From: Bacteroidales bacterium
Lineage (GTDB): Bacteria; Bacteroidota; Bacteroidia; Bacteroidales; UBA932
DNA: 64,000 nucleotides
Direction: 5' to 3'
Assembly: GCA_024401925.1 (NCBI GenBank)
Contig: JAKSKD010000001.1
Span: 62,001-126,000 of the forward strand
Part shown: positions 54,922-62,145 of the stretch, piece by piece
Layout: every line of letters begins with the position of its first letter
Position numbering within the stretch: the stretch's first letter is position 1
Notes under the pieces: generated by a model
Told to the model about the DNA's origin: nothing
What the model saw: the letters and a program-made list of their open reading frames with translations, nothing else
Databases searched by the model: none
Position numbers and translations under genes: made by a program

Positions 54922-55370
54922 TCAATTATGAAAGTTGTGAATTGGTTATGGGGGTCACTTTGCGTCGGAAACTCCAGCAGAATGCTTTGCTTAACAGTTT
55001 CAAGATGTAGGAAGAGTCGGAGTCTCACCCAGTTAGTTTTCCTAGAGCAACTTTTCACTATTTGTATGCAGTTTCGCTATCAGAGGTGTGACGAGCAGAA
55101 GAGAATGGCTTTGAGGGCTGTGGAAGATAGGTGTTTGCGCTCGTCGGGGCCCATAGAGGTGTGACGAGCGTGAAGGAATGCCACAGAGGACAGCAGAAGG
55201 CTGGTTAGCACGCGCATCTCCGTTCTTGGAAGAGCGACGGGCGTGAAGGAATGCAGCAGAGGGCAAAAGAAAGCCGATAAGCACGCCCGTCTATTTGCAA
55301 TAGATTCCTATCCTGAACAATCATTCCTACTCCCAGAGATAAGACTCGCAACCTCCGACTATCACAGAAT
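54922..55370. other. Gene-free stretch between DUF4143 ATPase and tRNA-Ser
   Basis: About 450 bases with no supported gene. Short open frames exist but have no recognisable protein features. The left part (54922-55080) shows nothing notable; 55082-55300 holds the 73-base repeats. Confidence 0.6.
55082..55306. repeat. Three degenerate 73-base direct repeats with terminal inverted arms
   Basis: Copies start at 55088, 55161 and 55234, exactly 73 bases apart. Copies 1 and 2 share a 15-base identity (55082-55096 and 55155-55169); copies 2 and 3 share 14 bases (55168-55181 and 55241-55254). In copy 1 GACGAGC (55090) is complementary to GCTCGTC (55139); in copy 3 the arms are GACGGGC and GCCCGTC at the same offsets, a compensatory change. 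Copy 2 has two mismatches. A 73-base period argues against coding repeats. Confidence 0.7.
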
Positions 55371-55400
55371 GCGAAAATGCCCCACACGTTAGTGTGAGGC
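55371..55400 (-). terminator. Intrinsic terminator of tRNA-Ser
   Basis: Minus strand GCCTCACAC, loop TAAC, GTGTGGGGC (55379-55400; one G.T pair) followed by ATTTTCG. It lies 10 bases past the tRNA 3' end. Confidence 0.8.
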
Positions 55401-55409
55401 ATATATCAG

Positions 55410-55498
55410 CGGAGGGGACGAGATTCGAACTCGTGGTACAGAATAACCCGTACGTCAGTTTAGCAAACTGGTGGTTTCAGCCACTCACCCACCCCTCC
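55410..55498 (-). tRNA. tRNA-Ser(GCT)
   Basis: 89 bases on the minus strand. The acceptor stem is GGAGGGG with CCCCTCC and discriminator G; the T arm contains GTTCGAATC; the anticodon loop TTTGCTAA gives GCT, reading AGC/AGT serine codons. A long variable arm (TACGGGTTATTCTGTA) marks a class II serine tRNA. CCA is not encoded. It has its own promoter at 55537-55544 and terminator at 55371-55400. Confidence 0.95.
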
Positions 55499-55505
55499 TT
55501 TGAGA

Positions 55506-55535
55506 AGTCCCTCCTTCTGACTTACCGGAGGGACT
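55506..55535 (-). other. Hairpin in the tRNA-Ser leader / end of floA
   Basis: AGTCCCTCC (55506-55514) pairs with GGAGGGACT (55527-55535), 9 bp with a 12-base loop. No T-run follows. It covers the predicted tRNA transcription start and may be a floA 3' end structure. Confidence 0.5.
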
Positions 55536-55536
55536 G

Positions 55537-55544
55537 CAAAGATA
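55537..55544 (-). promoter_or_regulatory. -7 box for tRNA-Ser
   Basis: Minus strand TATCTTTG, with TTG 18 bases upstream as -33 element. Confidence 0.6.
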
Positions 55545-55554
55545 CAAAAAATAT

Positions 55555-56499
55555 TTATTTAGCAATATTTTCGCGCATTTCTGTGTCGGCCTGGATATTT
55601 TTCATGCGGTAATAGTCCATAATGCCGAGATTTCCGTTTCTGAAGGCCTCCGCCATTGCGAGAGGAACTTGTGATTCAGCTTCAATAACTTTCGCGCGTG
55701 CGTCCTGTGCCTTGGCCTTGTTTTCCTGCTCGAGTGCGACAGCCATTGCCCTGCGTTCCTCTGCGCGTGCCTGGGCGATATTTTTGTCAGCCTCTGCCTG
55801 GTCCATCTGGAGAACGGCTCCGATGTTCTTACCTACATCGATATCCGCGATATCAATTGAGAGGATTTCAAATGCCGTACCTGCATCCAGACCCTTGTTG
55901 AGCACGAGCTTGGAGATGCTGTCCGGGTTCTCGAGAACTGACTTGTGGCTTTCTGAAGAACCGATGCTGCTGACGATACCTTCTCCTACACGGGCGAGTA
56001 CCGTTTCCTCACCTGCGCCTCCGACGAGCTGCTTGATGTTGGCGCGTACGGTGACGCGGGCCTTTGCAATCAGCTGGATACCGTCTTTTGCGACAGCCGT
56101 TACAGGAGGGGTGTTGATGACTTTAGGGTTTACGGACATTTGAACAGCCTCGAGAACGTCGCGGCCTGCAAGGTCGATGGCGGTTGCCATCTTGAAGTCG
56201 AGGGCGATATTCGCCTTGTTTGCAGAAATCAGAGCCATTACGACCTTGGAAACGTTTCCTTTTGCAAGGTAGTGGGCTTCAAGTTCGTTTGCGTGAAGGG
56301 TGAGGCCGGCTTTCGTACCGGTGATGAGAGCATATACGATGGTCTTTGGATTTACACCTCTCCAACGCATAAGAATCAGTTGGATAAGTGATACATAAAC
56401 ACCTGAAAGCAGGGCTTGGAACCACAATGCTACAGGGAAGAACCAAAGGACTATTACCAGGGCCACCAGGATGACGGCCACCCAAAGGATGAAACTCAT
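55555..56499 (-). CDS. floA: Flotillin-like protein FloA
   Basis: A membrane scaffold (YqfA/FloA type) that organises functional membrane microdomains. 314 residues: N-terminal TM stretch (about 2-25, [20 protein letters not shown]), SPFH domain with [15 protein letters not shown] and [37 protein letters not shown], and a long helical C-terminus rich in Ala, Glu and Gln. It starts 4 bases after nfeD, the usual partner. Confidence 0.95.
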   Translation of the reverse strand: MSFILWVAVILVALVIVLWFFPVALWFQALLSGVYVSLIQLILMRWRGVNPKTIVYALITGTKAGLTLHANELEAHYLAKGNVSKVVMALISANKANIALDFKMATAIDLAGRDVLEAVQMSVNPKVINTPPVTAVAKDGIQLIAKARVTVRANIKQLVGGAGEETVLARVGEGIVSSIGSSESHKSVLENPDSISKLVLNKGLDAGTAFEILSIDIADIDVGKNIGAVLQMDQAEADKNIAQARAEERRAMAVALEQENKAKAQDARAKVIEAESQVPLAMAEAFRNGNLGIMDYYRMKNIQADTEMRENIAK

Positions 56500-56503
56500 A
56501 ATA

Positions 56504-56974
56504 TTACTGATTAATTGGTTTTACAAGAACTTTATTGTCTTCAATTCTGACGACTTCGATCTCCACACCGGAGCTTATCATCGAATTGTCATCGGACTTG
56601 ACTTCACAGGTAGTGTTTTCAAAGCGGGCGCTGCCCATAGGGGCGAGGCGTGTGGTCGTGATGCCTTTGTCTCCCGGATTGAGTTTTCCGCTTTCTTCGT
56701 TCACTTTAGCATCGATGACGGTCTTAGTCTCGAATCGTTTCCAGGTCTTCGCCCGGAGGGCATACACCAGCAGGGCTGCAAGAAGGCAGATACAGATGAT
56801 TGTCACGAGTATTCCTGCTCCGTTACCGATGTAGGTGAAGGCATACCAGCAGGCAGCGGCAAAGCTGCCAAGGCTGAGAGCACCGGCCACGCCGACACCA
56901 GGTATCAATAAAAGTTCGACCAGCATCAGCAGGATGCCGAAGAAGATAAGTGTTGCAATTATGAAAGCGTTCAT
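56504..56974 (-). CDS. NfeD-like membrane protein, short form
   Basis: 156 residues with TM helices (about 4-25 and 65-85) and a C-terminal OB-fold domain ([42 protein letters not shown]). The ClpP-like protease domain of long NfeD proteins is absent. Short NfeD plus FloA is a conserved pair. It lies 2 bases after the PD40/SPOR-like gene. Confidence 0.92.
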   Translation of the reverse strand: MNAFIIATLIFFGILLMLVELLLIPGVGVAGALSLGSFAAACWYAFTYIGNGAGILVTIICICLLAALLVYALRAKTWKRFETKTVIDAKVNEESGKLNPGDKGITTTRLAPMGSARFENTTCEVKSDDNSMISSGVEIEVVRIEDNKVLVKPINQ

Positions 56975-56976
56975 AT

Positions 56977-58926
56977 CTATAAGGATTTACCTAAATCAAT
57001 TATGCTGACATTCGATACGCCCTCGGCTTTGAGGACCTGAACAATAGCATCTGCGGATTCTTTATTATCAATAGGACCGACTTCAAAAATTATGCTTCCG
57101 TCTTCAGTCAACTTTATGATGTCCGTCGCCGTCATAGTACGCAGGGCGGTGACTGCATCTTTTGGAAGCGAAGCCCCGTCAGGATAGATTCTGACTTTAT
57201 ACTGGGTCTTCATCTTTGACTCCAGGGCCCTTGCATTGCTGACACTGACGGTTTTCCCGTCCACATATGCAGTGATGATGGCATTCTTGAACCCAAGTCT
57301 CTTTACACTGTTGAGATTTGAAAGGACGTCACTGTATGTGCGGAAAATGCCGACGCTGTATATGTGTTTTGTCGGGGAGACTTCTTTTTCAAACACAGGG
57401 CTAAGGCCTTTGAACTGTTGCAGTGTTGCTTTCTTACTGAGGCTGAACAGCTGTATCTGATAAACCAGTCCGTCCGGGAGAGTGTTGTCCTGCGCGAACT
57501 GGGCTTCCGGGAGAATCTTGAAGGTGTAGTCGAACAGAACTGGAGGTTCGGCCATATTCAAAGAGATTTCCGCACCTGGATGATGTTTTGTGAATGTATA
57601 TCCTGATGATGCCCCTACCACCTGTCTCTCAAGGTCCTTCTGTAATTTTTCCGGGTCCAGGGCGATGCCTTTCTGTAGGAATTCCATTTCTGTTTCCTGG
57701 AGTGCCTTCACAGCAGAATCCAGTCTGGCCTGAATTCCCGGAAGTTCTGTGAGGAACTCATCGGAGGAGAACACATTGTTGAGGGAGTCGCGTAGTTCGC
57801 GGACGCGGTTCATCTGTTTTATGTACCTTCCTGTTTCTTCCGAATTGCTGCTTTCGGTGGCGACAGAAGAATTGTCAATCCTCGAAAGTGTCCGTCTCGG
57901 CATCAGAGAAGCAAGGTTTCGGAGTTCTTCGACATTGGAAATCTGTTTCCTGACAGGCATCGCATCATATTCCACGACGTACAGGCACACGCTGTCTCGG
58001 GCGCAGTCCCTGTTGGATGCGAAGATTGAGTATTTCCCGTCATCCGTGTCCATAAACAGGAAATCATCATATGGCGACGAAAACGGGAATCCCATGTTGA
58101 CCGGGGTCTCCCAGTCTCCTGTCTCGCTGTTATATGTGGAAGAGTACAGATCGTATCCACCCATTCCGTAAAGTCCCTCCGATGCGAAATACAGAGTTTT
58201 CCCATTCGGGCTTACTATAGGATATATTTCGTTAGAGGAGGACGTGAGGCTTTCGTTAATCAGTTCCGGTGCAGTCCAAAGCGTATCCTGGAAATGACTG
58301 GTGTAAATGTTCCTGATACCGTCCTTGTCCTGTGCGGAATAGAAGATTGTCGAAGCGTCATCCGGTATGTACAGAGCCTGGATAATCCCGGATGCGTCGG
58401 AAGAGTCAAGCTGGTTCGGAATCGCTCTCCAGCTGTTGTCCGGCAGGGGGTAAAACAGGAAGAAATCTCTTACAGAAAATTTCTGTCTGGCCACAACTCT
58501 TGGGAGATTGCAGTAATCCATCATATTCAGTCCATTCTCTCCGAGAACGAGTTCATCCTCATACCTGAGCCTTTCGGTGGAGTCGGTGCAGGCTTCTGTA
58601 GCAGCATTGTAGGCCGCTACGGCTTCAGGAAAATCATAAATCCTGCGGAGAGAGTCGGCTTGTGCCAGAAGTTGTTCTGCAGGCAGGAGTGGCCTAATGT
58701 TATCGCTTTGGGATGAATTGTCAGAAAAAGTGGCTGCAGTGTCTTTGCCTGCATTGTCTGCTGGCCTGTTCCGATGCTGTTGAGCCGCAGCGATGGCATT
58801 CCTCAGGGAATCCATCTTGGCTATCAGTTTTTTATTCTGGGCGTCATTGTCCTGTGCGGAGAGCTGAAGGCTTCCCGGAAGGCAGAACAATGCTGCAAAA
58901 AATACTGTGAGCAATGCTTTTTTCAT
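56977..58926 (-). CDS. Exported PD40 beta-propeller protein with SPOR-like C-terminus
   Basis: 649 residues with a signal peptide (about 1-24, QLSAQ). The middle (about 165-330) has PD40/WD40-like blades: STIFYSAQDKDGIRNIYTS, IYPIVSPNGKTLYFASEG, DDFLFMDTDDGKYSIFASN. The last 150 residues look like one or two SPOR-type repeats (YQIQLFSLSKKATLQQFKG, YSVGIFRTYSDVLSNLNSVKRLG), suggesting peptidoglycan binding. No OmpA domain was seen. Function is unassigned. It precedes nfeD-floA with a 2-base gap and is divergent from secDF. Confidence 0.78.
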   Translation of the reverse strand: MKKALLTVFFAALFCLPGSLQLSAQDNDAQNKKLIAKMDSLRNAIAAAQQHRNRPADNAGKDTAATFSDNSSQSDNIRPLLPAEQLLAQADSLRRIYDFPEAVAAYNAATEACTDSTERLRYEDELVLGENGLNMMDYCNLPRVVARQKFSVRDFFLFYPLPDNSWRAIPNQLDSSDASGIIQALYIPDDASTIFYSAQDKDGIRNIYTSHFQDTLWTAPELINESLTSSSNEIYPIVSPNGKTLYFASEGLYGMGGYDLYSSTYNSETGDWETPVNMGFPFSSPYDDFLFMDTDDGKYSIFASNRDCARDSVCLYVVEYDAMPVRKQISNVEELRNLASLMPRRTLSRIDNSSVATESSNSEETGRYIKQMNRVRELRDSLNNVFSSDEFLTELPGIQARLDSAVKALQETEMEFLQKGIALDPEKLQKDLERQVVGASSGYTFTKHHPGAEISLNMAEPPVLFDYTFKILPEAQFAQDNTLPDGLVYQIQLFSLSKKATLQQFKGLSPVFEKEVSPTKHIYSVGIFRTYSDVLSNLNSVKRLGFKNAIITAYVDGKTVSVSNARALESKMKTQYKVRIYPDGASLPKDAVTALRTMTATDIIKLTEDGSIIFEVGPIDNKESADAIVQVLKAEGVSNVSIIDLGKSL

Positions 58927-58931
58927 CCCAG

Positions 58932-58939
58932 CAAATTTA
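58932..58939 (-). promoter_or_regulatory. -7 box for PD40-nfeD-floA unit
   Basis: Minus strand TAAATTTG, 5 bases before the ATG; predicted leader about 2 bases. Confidence 0.55.
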
Positions 58940-58980
58940 AGAAATACTTTGAAGAAAATTTCTTTATCAGAAAAAAATAC

Positions 58981-58988
58981 TAAATTTG
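58981..58988 (+). promoter_or_regulatory. -7 box for secDF
   Basis: TAAATTTG, exact consensus; transcription would start near 58992, 42 bases before the secDF ATG. Confidence 0.6.
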
Positions 58989-58997
58989 CACCCTATT

Positions 58998-59024
58998 ATG
59001 CCGAAAAATAAAGTAATTAAATAA
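58998..59024 (+). CDS. Possible 8-residue upstream ORF in the secDF leader
   Basis: ATG CCG AAA and so on to TAA encodes MPKNKVIK. It begins about 6 bases after the predicted transcription start and ends 9 bases before secDF. No family is known; it may be chance. Confidence 0.2.
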   Translation: MPKNKVIK

Positions 59025-59033
59025 ATTATAATT

Positions 59034-62000
59034 ATGCAAAGTAAAGGAGTAATCAGACTTGCAGCCATTCTGCTCGCCCTTGCCTGCCTCTGGCAGCTGT
59101 CTTTCTCTTTGGTATCTTCAATCCAGAGCAAGAAGGCTGCCGATTATGCAGAAAACGCAGTTGAGGCTTTTCAGCAGAGCGCTGCATTCGCAAAAATCTT
59201 ACCTGAAGATCAGGCTTTCGTTCTCGATTCAGTAAGAAAAATTGAAAACAGATGGTACATAGACTCAATCTCTTCTGAGAAAGTCTACCTTGGATATACA
59301 TACAAGGATGTACAGGCAAAAGAAATCAACCTCGGCCTTGACCTTAAGGGAGGTATGAACGTAATGCTTCAGGTTCAGCTCGAAGACCTCGTGAAGGCTC
59401 TTGCAGGCAACAACCAGTCAGCAGAGTTCAGTCAGGCACTTGCTCTTGCAAAGGAGCGTAGCGTGAATTCTTCTTCAGACTTTATCACCCTTTTCGGTGA
59501 GGCCTGGAAGGAAGTCGGTGGCGGTCAGAGACTTGCTCAGATTTTCGGAACATACGAAATGCGTGACCGCATCAAGCCTGAATCATCTGATGACGAGGTT
59601 CTTTCTGTCATCAAGGAAGAGGCTGAAAGTGCAGTTGCCAATTCATTCAACGTACTTCGTAACCGTATCGACCGTTTCGGCGTAACTCAGCCTTCAATCC
59701 AGAAACTCGGCAACACCGGACGAATCCTCGTCGAACTTCCTGGTGTAAAGGAGCCTGAGCGTGTAAGAAAACTTCTCCAAGGAACAGCATCCCTCGAATT
59801 CTGGACAACATATGAGAACTCAGAGATCTATCCATATCTCGTTGAGGCTAATGCAGCTCTTGCACAGATTCTTGCAGCAGAGGAGGAGACAGTTCCTGTA
59901 GTTGAAGAGGAAGTGGCTGAAGAAGCCGCAGCAGATGTAGCAGCAGAAAACGATATTCTTAATCAGGAACTTGCAGCACAGGGAGTTGAGGCAGGTGCAA
60001 ATGAACTTGCAAAGCAGAACCCTCTCTTCGCAGTACTTCAGCCTTCACAGATGAAGACAGCCTGCATCGGTTTCGCAGCCGCAGCAGATACCGCAAAGGT
60101 CAACAAGTATCTCTCTATGCCGCAGATTGCTGAGATCTTCCCTGCAGAGTTCAGACCTATGTGGTCAGTAAAACCTTCAGAGTATCTTTCAAGCGAAAAT
60201 ATCTATGAACTCGTTGCCATCAAGGCCAGCTCACGTGACGGAAAGGCTCCTCTCGACGGAGGTGTAGTAACCGATGCACGCGTAGTTTACGAGTCACAGC
60301 GCGGAACCGGAAGCCCTACCGTTTCTATGACAATGAATGCGGAAGGCGCCAATGTATGGGCCCGTCTTACAAAGGACAACATCGGTAAACAGATTGCAAT
60401 CGTTCTTGACGGAACCGTATATTCATATCCTAACGTACAGACTGAAATCACGGGAGGAAACTCTTCAATCTCAGGAAACTTCACAGTTGAAGAAGCAACT
60501 GACCTTACCAACGTCCTCAAGTCAGGTAAGCTTCCTGCACCTGCAACAATCGTTCAGGAGCAGGTTGTAGGTCCTTCACTCGGTGCCGAGTCAATCCACG
60601 CCGGTTTGATTTCATTCATCATCGCGTTCATCCTCGTGCTTGTATATATGGTGTTCTTCTATCAGGGTGCCGGTGTTGCAGCGGACTTCGCTCTGCTTGT
60701 CAACGTCCTCCTGCTCTTCGGAACACTCGCAGCATTCGGTGCAGTGCTTACACTGCCTGGTATCGCCGGTCTCGTCCTGACATTGGGTATGGCCGTGGAT
60801 GCCAACGTTATTATATATGAACGTATCAAGGAGGAACTCAAGGCCGGCAAGGGTCTTGGTAAGGCCGTACACGACGGTTACTCCAATGCTTACTCCGCTA
60901 TTATCGACGGACAGGTTACCACCCTCCTTACAGGTATCGTTCTCTTTATCTTCGGTTCAGGCCCTATCCAGGGATTCGCAACAACCCTCATCATCGGTAT
61001 CATCACCTCAATCCTTACCTCAATCTTCATCACAAGACTTGTGTTTGAAGGCAGGATTGCAAGAGGCAAGAATATCACATTCGAGAGCAACCTTACAAAG
61101 AACTTCCTCAAGAACACCAAGGTTAACTTCATCGACAAGAGAAAGGTTTCCTACACAGTTTCAGGAATTCTTATCGTCATCTCACTTGTTTCAATCTTCA
61201 CAAAGGGATTCACATACGGTGTTGATTTCACAGGTGGACGTACATACGTTGTAAGATTCGACCAGCCAGTTACAGCTGAGGCCGTAAGAGAGGCTGCACT
61301 TGATGCATTCGAGGGATCAGTCGAAGTCAAGCAGTTCGGTGGTGAGAGCCAGATGAAGGTTACGACCTCATACAAATATGAAGACGAATCAACAGACGTT
61401 GATGCAGAAATCGAGGGAATGCTCTATGACGCATTGAAGGGATTCTTCAAGGAAGATCTTTCGTTCTCAGACTTTGTTTCAACTCTTGACAATCCTAACG
61501 GTATCATCAGTTCTGACAAGGTCGGCGCAACAATCGCAAACGATATCAAGAGGTCAGCAGTCATTTCTGTGATTCTCGCCCTGCTCGTTATCTTCGGGTA
61601 CATCGCCCTCCGTTTCAACGGTTGGACCTGGGGTCTCGGCGGTGTCGTATCACTTGCCCACACGACCATCATCGTCATCGGTTTCTTCTCACTCTTCACG
61701 GGAATACTTCCGTTCAACCTCGACGTTGACCAGACGTTCATCGCGGCTATCCTTACAATCATCGGATATGCTATCAACGATAACGTGGTTATCTTCGACC
61801 GTATCCGTGAGAACTTGAAACTCCATCCTTCAGCAGACTTCAAGGACACTGTAAATACTTCATTGAACGCAACATTGACCCGTACAATGAACACCTCAGT
61901 TTCTACCCTCCTTCCTATGCTTGCTATCGCAATCTGGGGCGGTGAGTCCATCAGAGGTCTCTCAGTTGCTTTGATTATCGGTATCATCTTTGGTACCTAC

Positions 62001-62078
62001 GCTTCAATCATGATCGGTACCCCGATTATGTTCGATGCCACAAGGAAAGCAGCCGAAAAGAAGGCACTCAAGAAATAA
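59034..62078 (+). CDS. secDF: Fused protein translocase subunit SecDF
   Basis: Assists Sec-dependent export using the proton-motive force. SecD half: TM1, GLDLKGGMNVML (about 101-112), periplasmic P1 domain, TM bundle with LTLGMAVDANVIIYERIKEE. SecF half: VDFTGGRTYVV and a second bundle with GYAINDNVVIFDRIREN. The order SecD then SecF in one 1014-residue chain is standard in Bacteroidetes. A Glu/Ala-rich insert (about 280-320) lies in the periplasmic part of SecD. Followed by a terminator and dnaE. Confidence 0.97.
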   Translation: MQSKGVIRLAAILLALACLWQLSFSLVSSIQSKKAADYAENAVEAFQQSAAFAKILPEDQAFVLDSVRKIENRWYIDSISSEKVYLGYTYKDVQAKEINLGLDLKGGMNVMLQVQLEDLVKALAGNNQSAEFSQALALAKERSVNSSSDFITLFGEAWKEVGGGQRLAQIFGTYEMRDRIKPESSDDEVLSVIKEEAESAVANSFNVLRNRIDRFGVTQPSIQKLGNTGRILVELPGVKEPERVRKLLQGTASLEFWTTYENSEIYPYLVEANAALAQILAAEEETVPVVEEEVAEEAAADVAAENDILNQELAAQGVEAGANELAKQNPLFAVLQPSQMKTACIGFAAAADTAKVNKYLSMPQIAEIFPAEFRPMWSVKPSEYLSSENIYELVAIKASSRDGKAPLDGGVVTDARVVYESQRGTGSPTVSMTMNAEGANVWARLTKDNIGKQIAIVLDGTVYSYPNVQTEITGGNSSISGNFTVEEATDLTNVLKSGKLPAPATIVQEQVVGPSLGAESIHAGLISFIIAFILVLVYMVFFYQGAGVAADFALLVNVLLLFGTLAAFGAVLTLPGIAGLVLTLGMAVDANVIIYERIKEELKAGKGLGKAVHDGYSNAYSAIIDGQVTTLLTGIVLFIFGSGPIQGFATTLIIGIITSILTSIFITRLVFEGRIARGKNITFESNLTKNFLKNTKVNFIDKRKVSYTVSGILIVISLVSIFTKGFTYGVDFTGGRTYVVRFDQPVTAEAVREAALDAFEGSVEVKQFGGESQMKVTTSYKYEDESTDVDAEIEGMLYDALKGFFKEDLSFSDFVSTLDNPNGIISSDKVGATIANDIKRSAVISVILALLVIFGYIALRFNGWTWGLGGVVSLAHTTIIVIGFFSLFTGILPFNLDVDQTFIAAILTIIGYAINDNVVIFDRIRENLKLHPSADFKDTVNTSLNATLTRTMNTSVSTLLPMLAIAIWGGESIRGLSVALIIGIIFGTYASIMIGTPIMFDATRKAAEKKALKK

Positions 62079-62099
62079 GAGATAAATTTCCAATAAATG

Positions 62100-62137
62100 G
62101 AGCCCGCTTCTTTCGGAAGTCGGGCTCTTTTTTTATC
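62100..62137 (+). terminator. Intrinsic terminator of secDF
   Basis: GAGCCCG (62100-62106) pairs with CGGGCTC (62121-62127), with an inner CTTC/GGAAG pairing and a bulge. A T-run follows (62127-62134). The dnaE -7 box begins in this T-run. Confidence 0.85.
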
Positions 62138-62141
62138 TTTG
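62134..62141 (+). promoter_or_regulatory. -7 box for dnaE
   Basis: TATCTTTG, ending 4 bases before ATG 62146; predicted leader about 1 base. Confidence 0.55.
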
Positions 62142-62145
62142 TGAT

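Noticed and set aside
54713..54925. 70-codon minus-strand frame with repeated ILRK motifs upstream of the DUF4143 gene
   Set aside because: The repeats come from the 33-bp DNA repeats, and the frame overlaps the ATPase start out of phase.
54842..55306. CRISPR array
   Set aside because: The repeats are degenerate, have no unique spacers of even length between identical repeats, and no cas genes are nearby.
55042..55402. Two short minus-strand frames in the 73-base repeat region
   Set aside because: No domain, and the 73-base period shifts frame between copies, so they are probably chance.
53457..55498. Genomic island at tRNA-Ser
   Set aside because: There is no integrase, and no direct repeat of the tRNA 3' end was seen on the far side of the ATPase; repeats alone do not support an integrated element.
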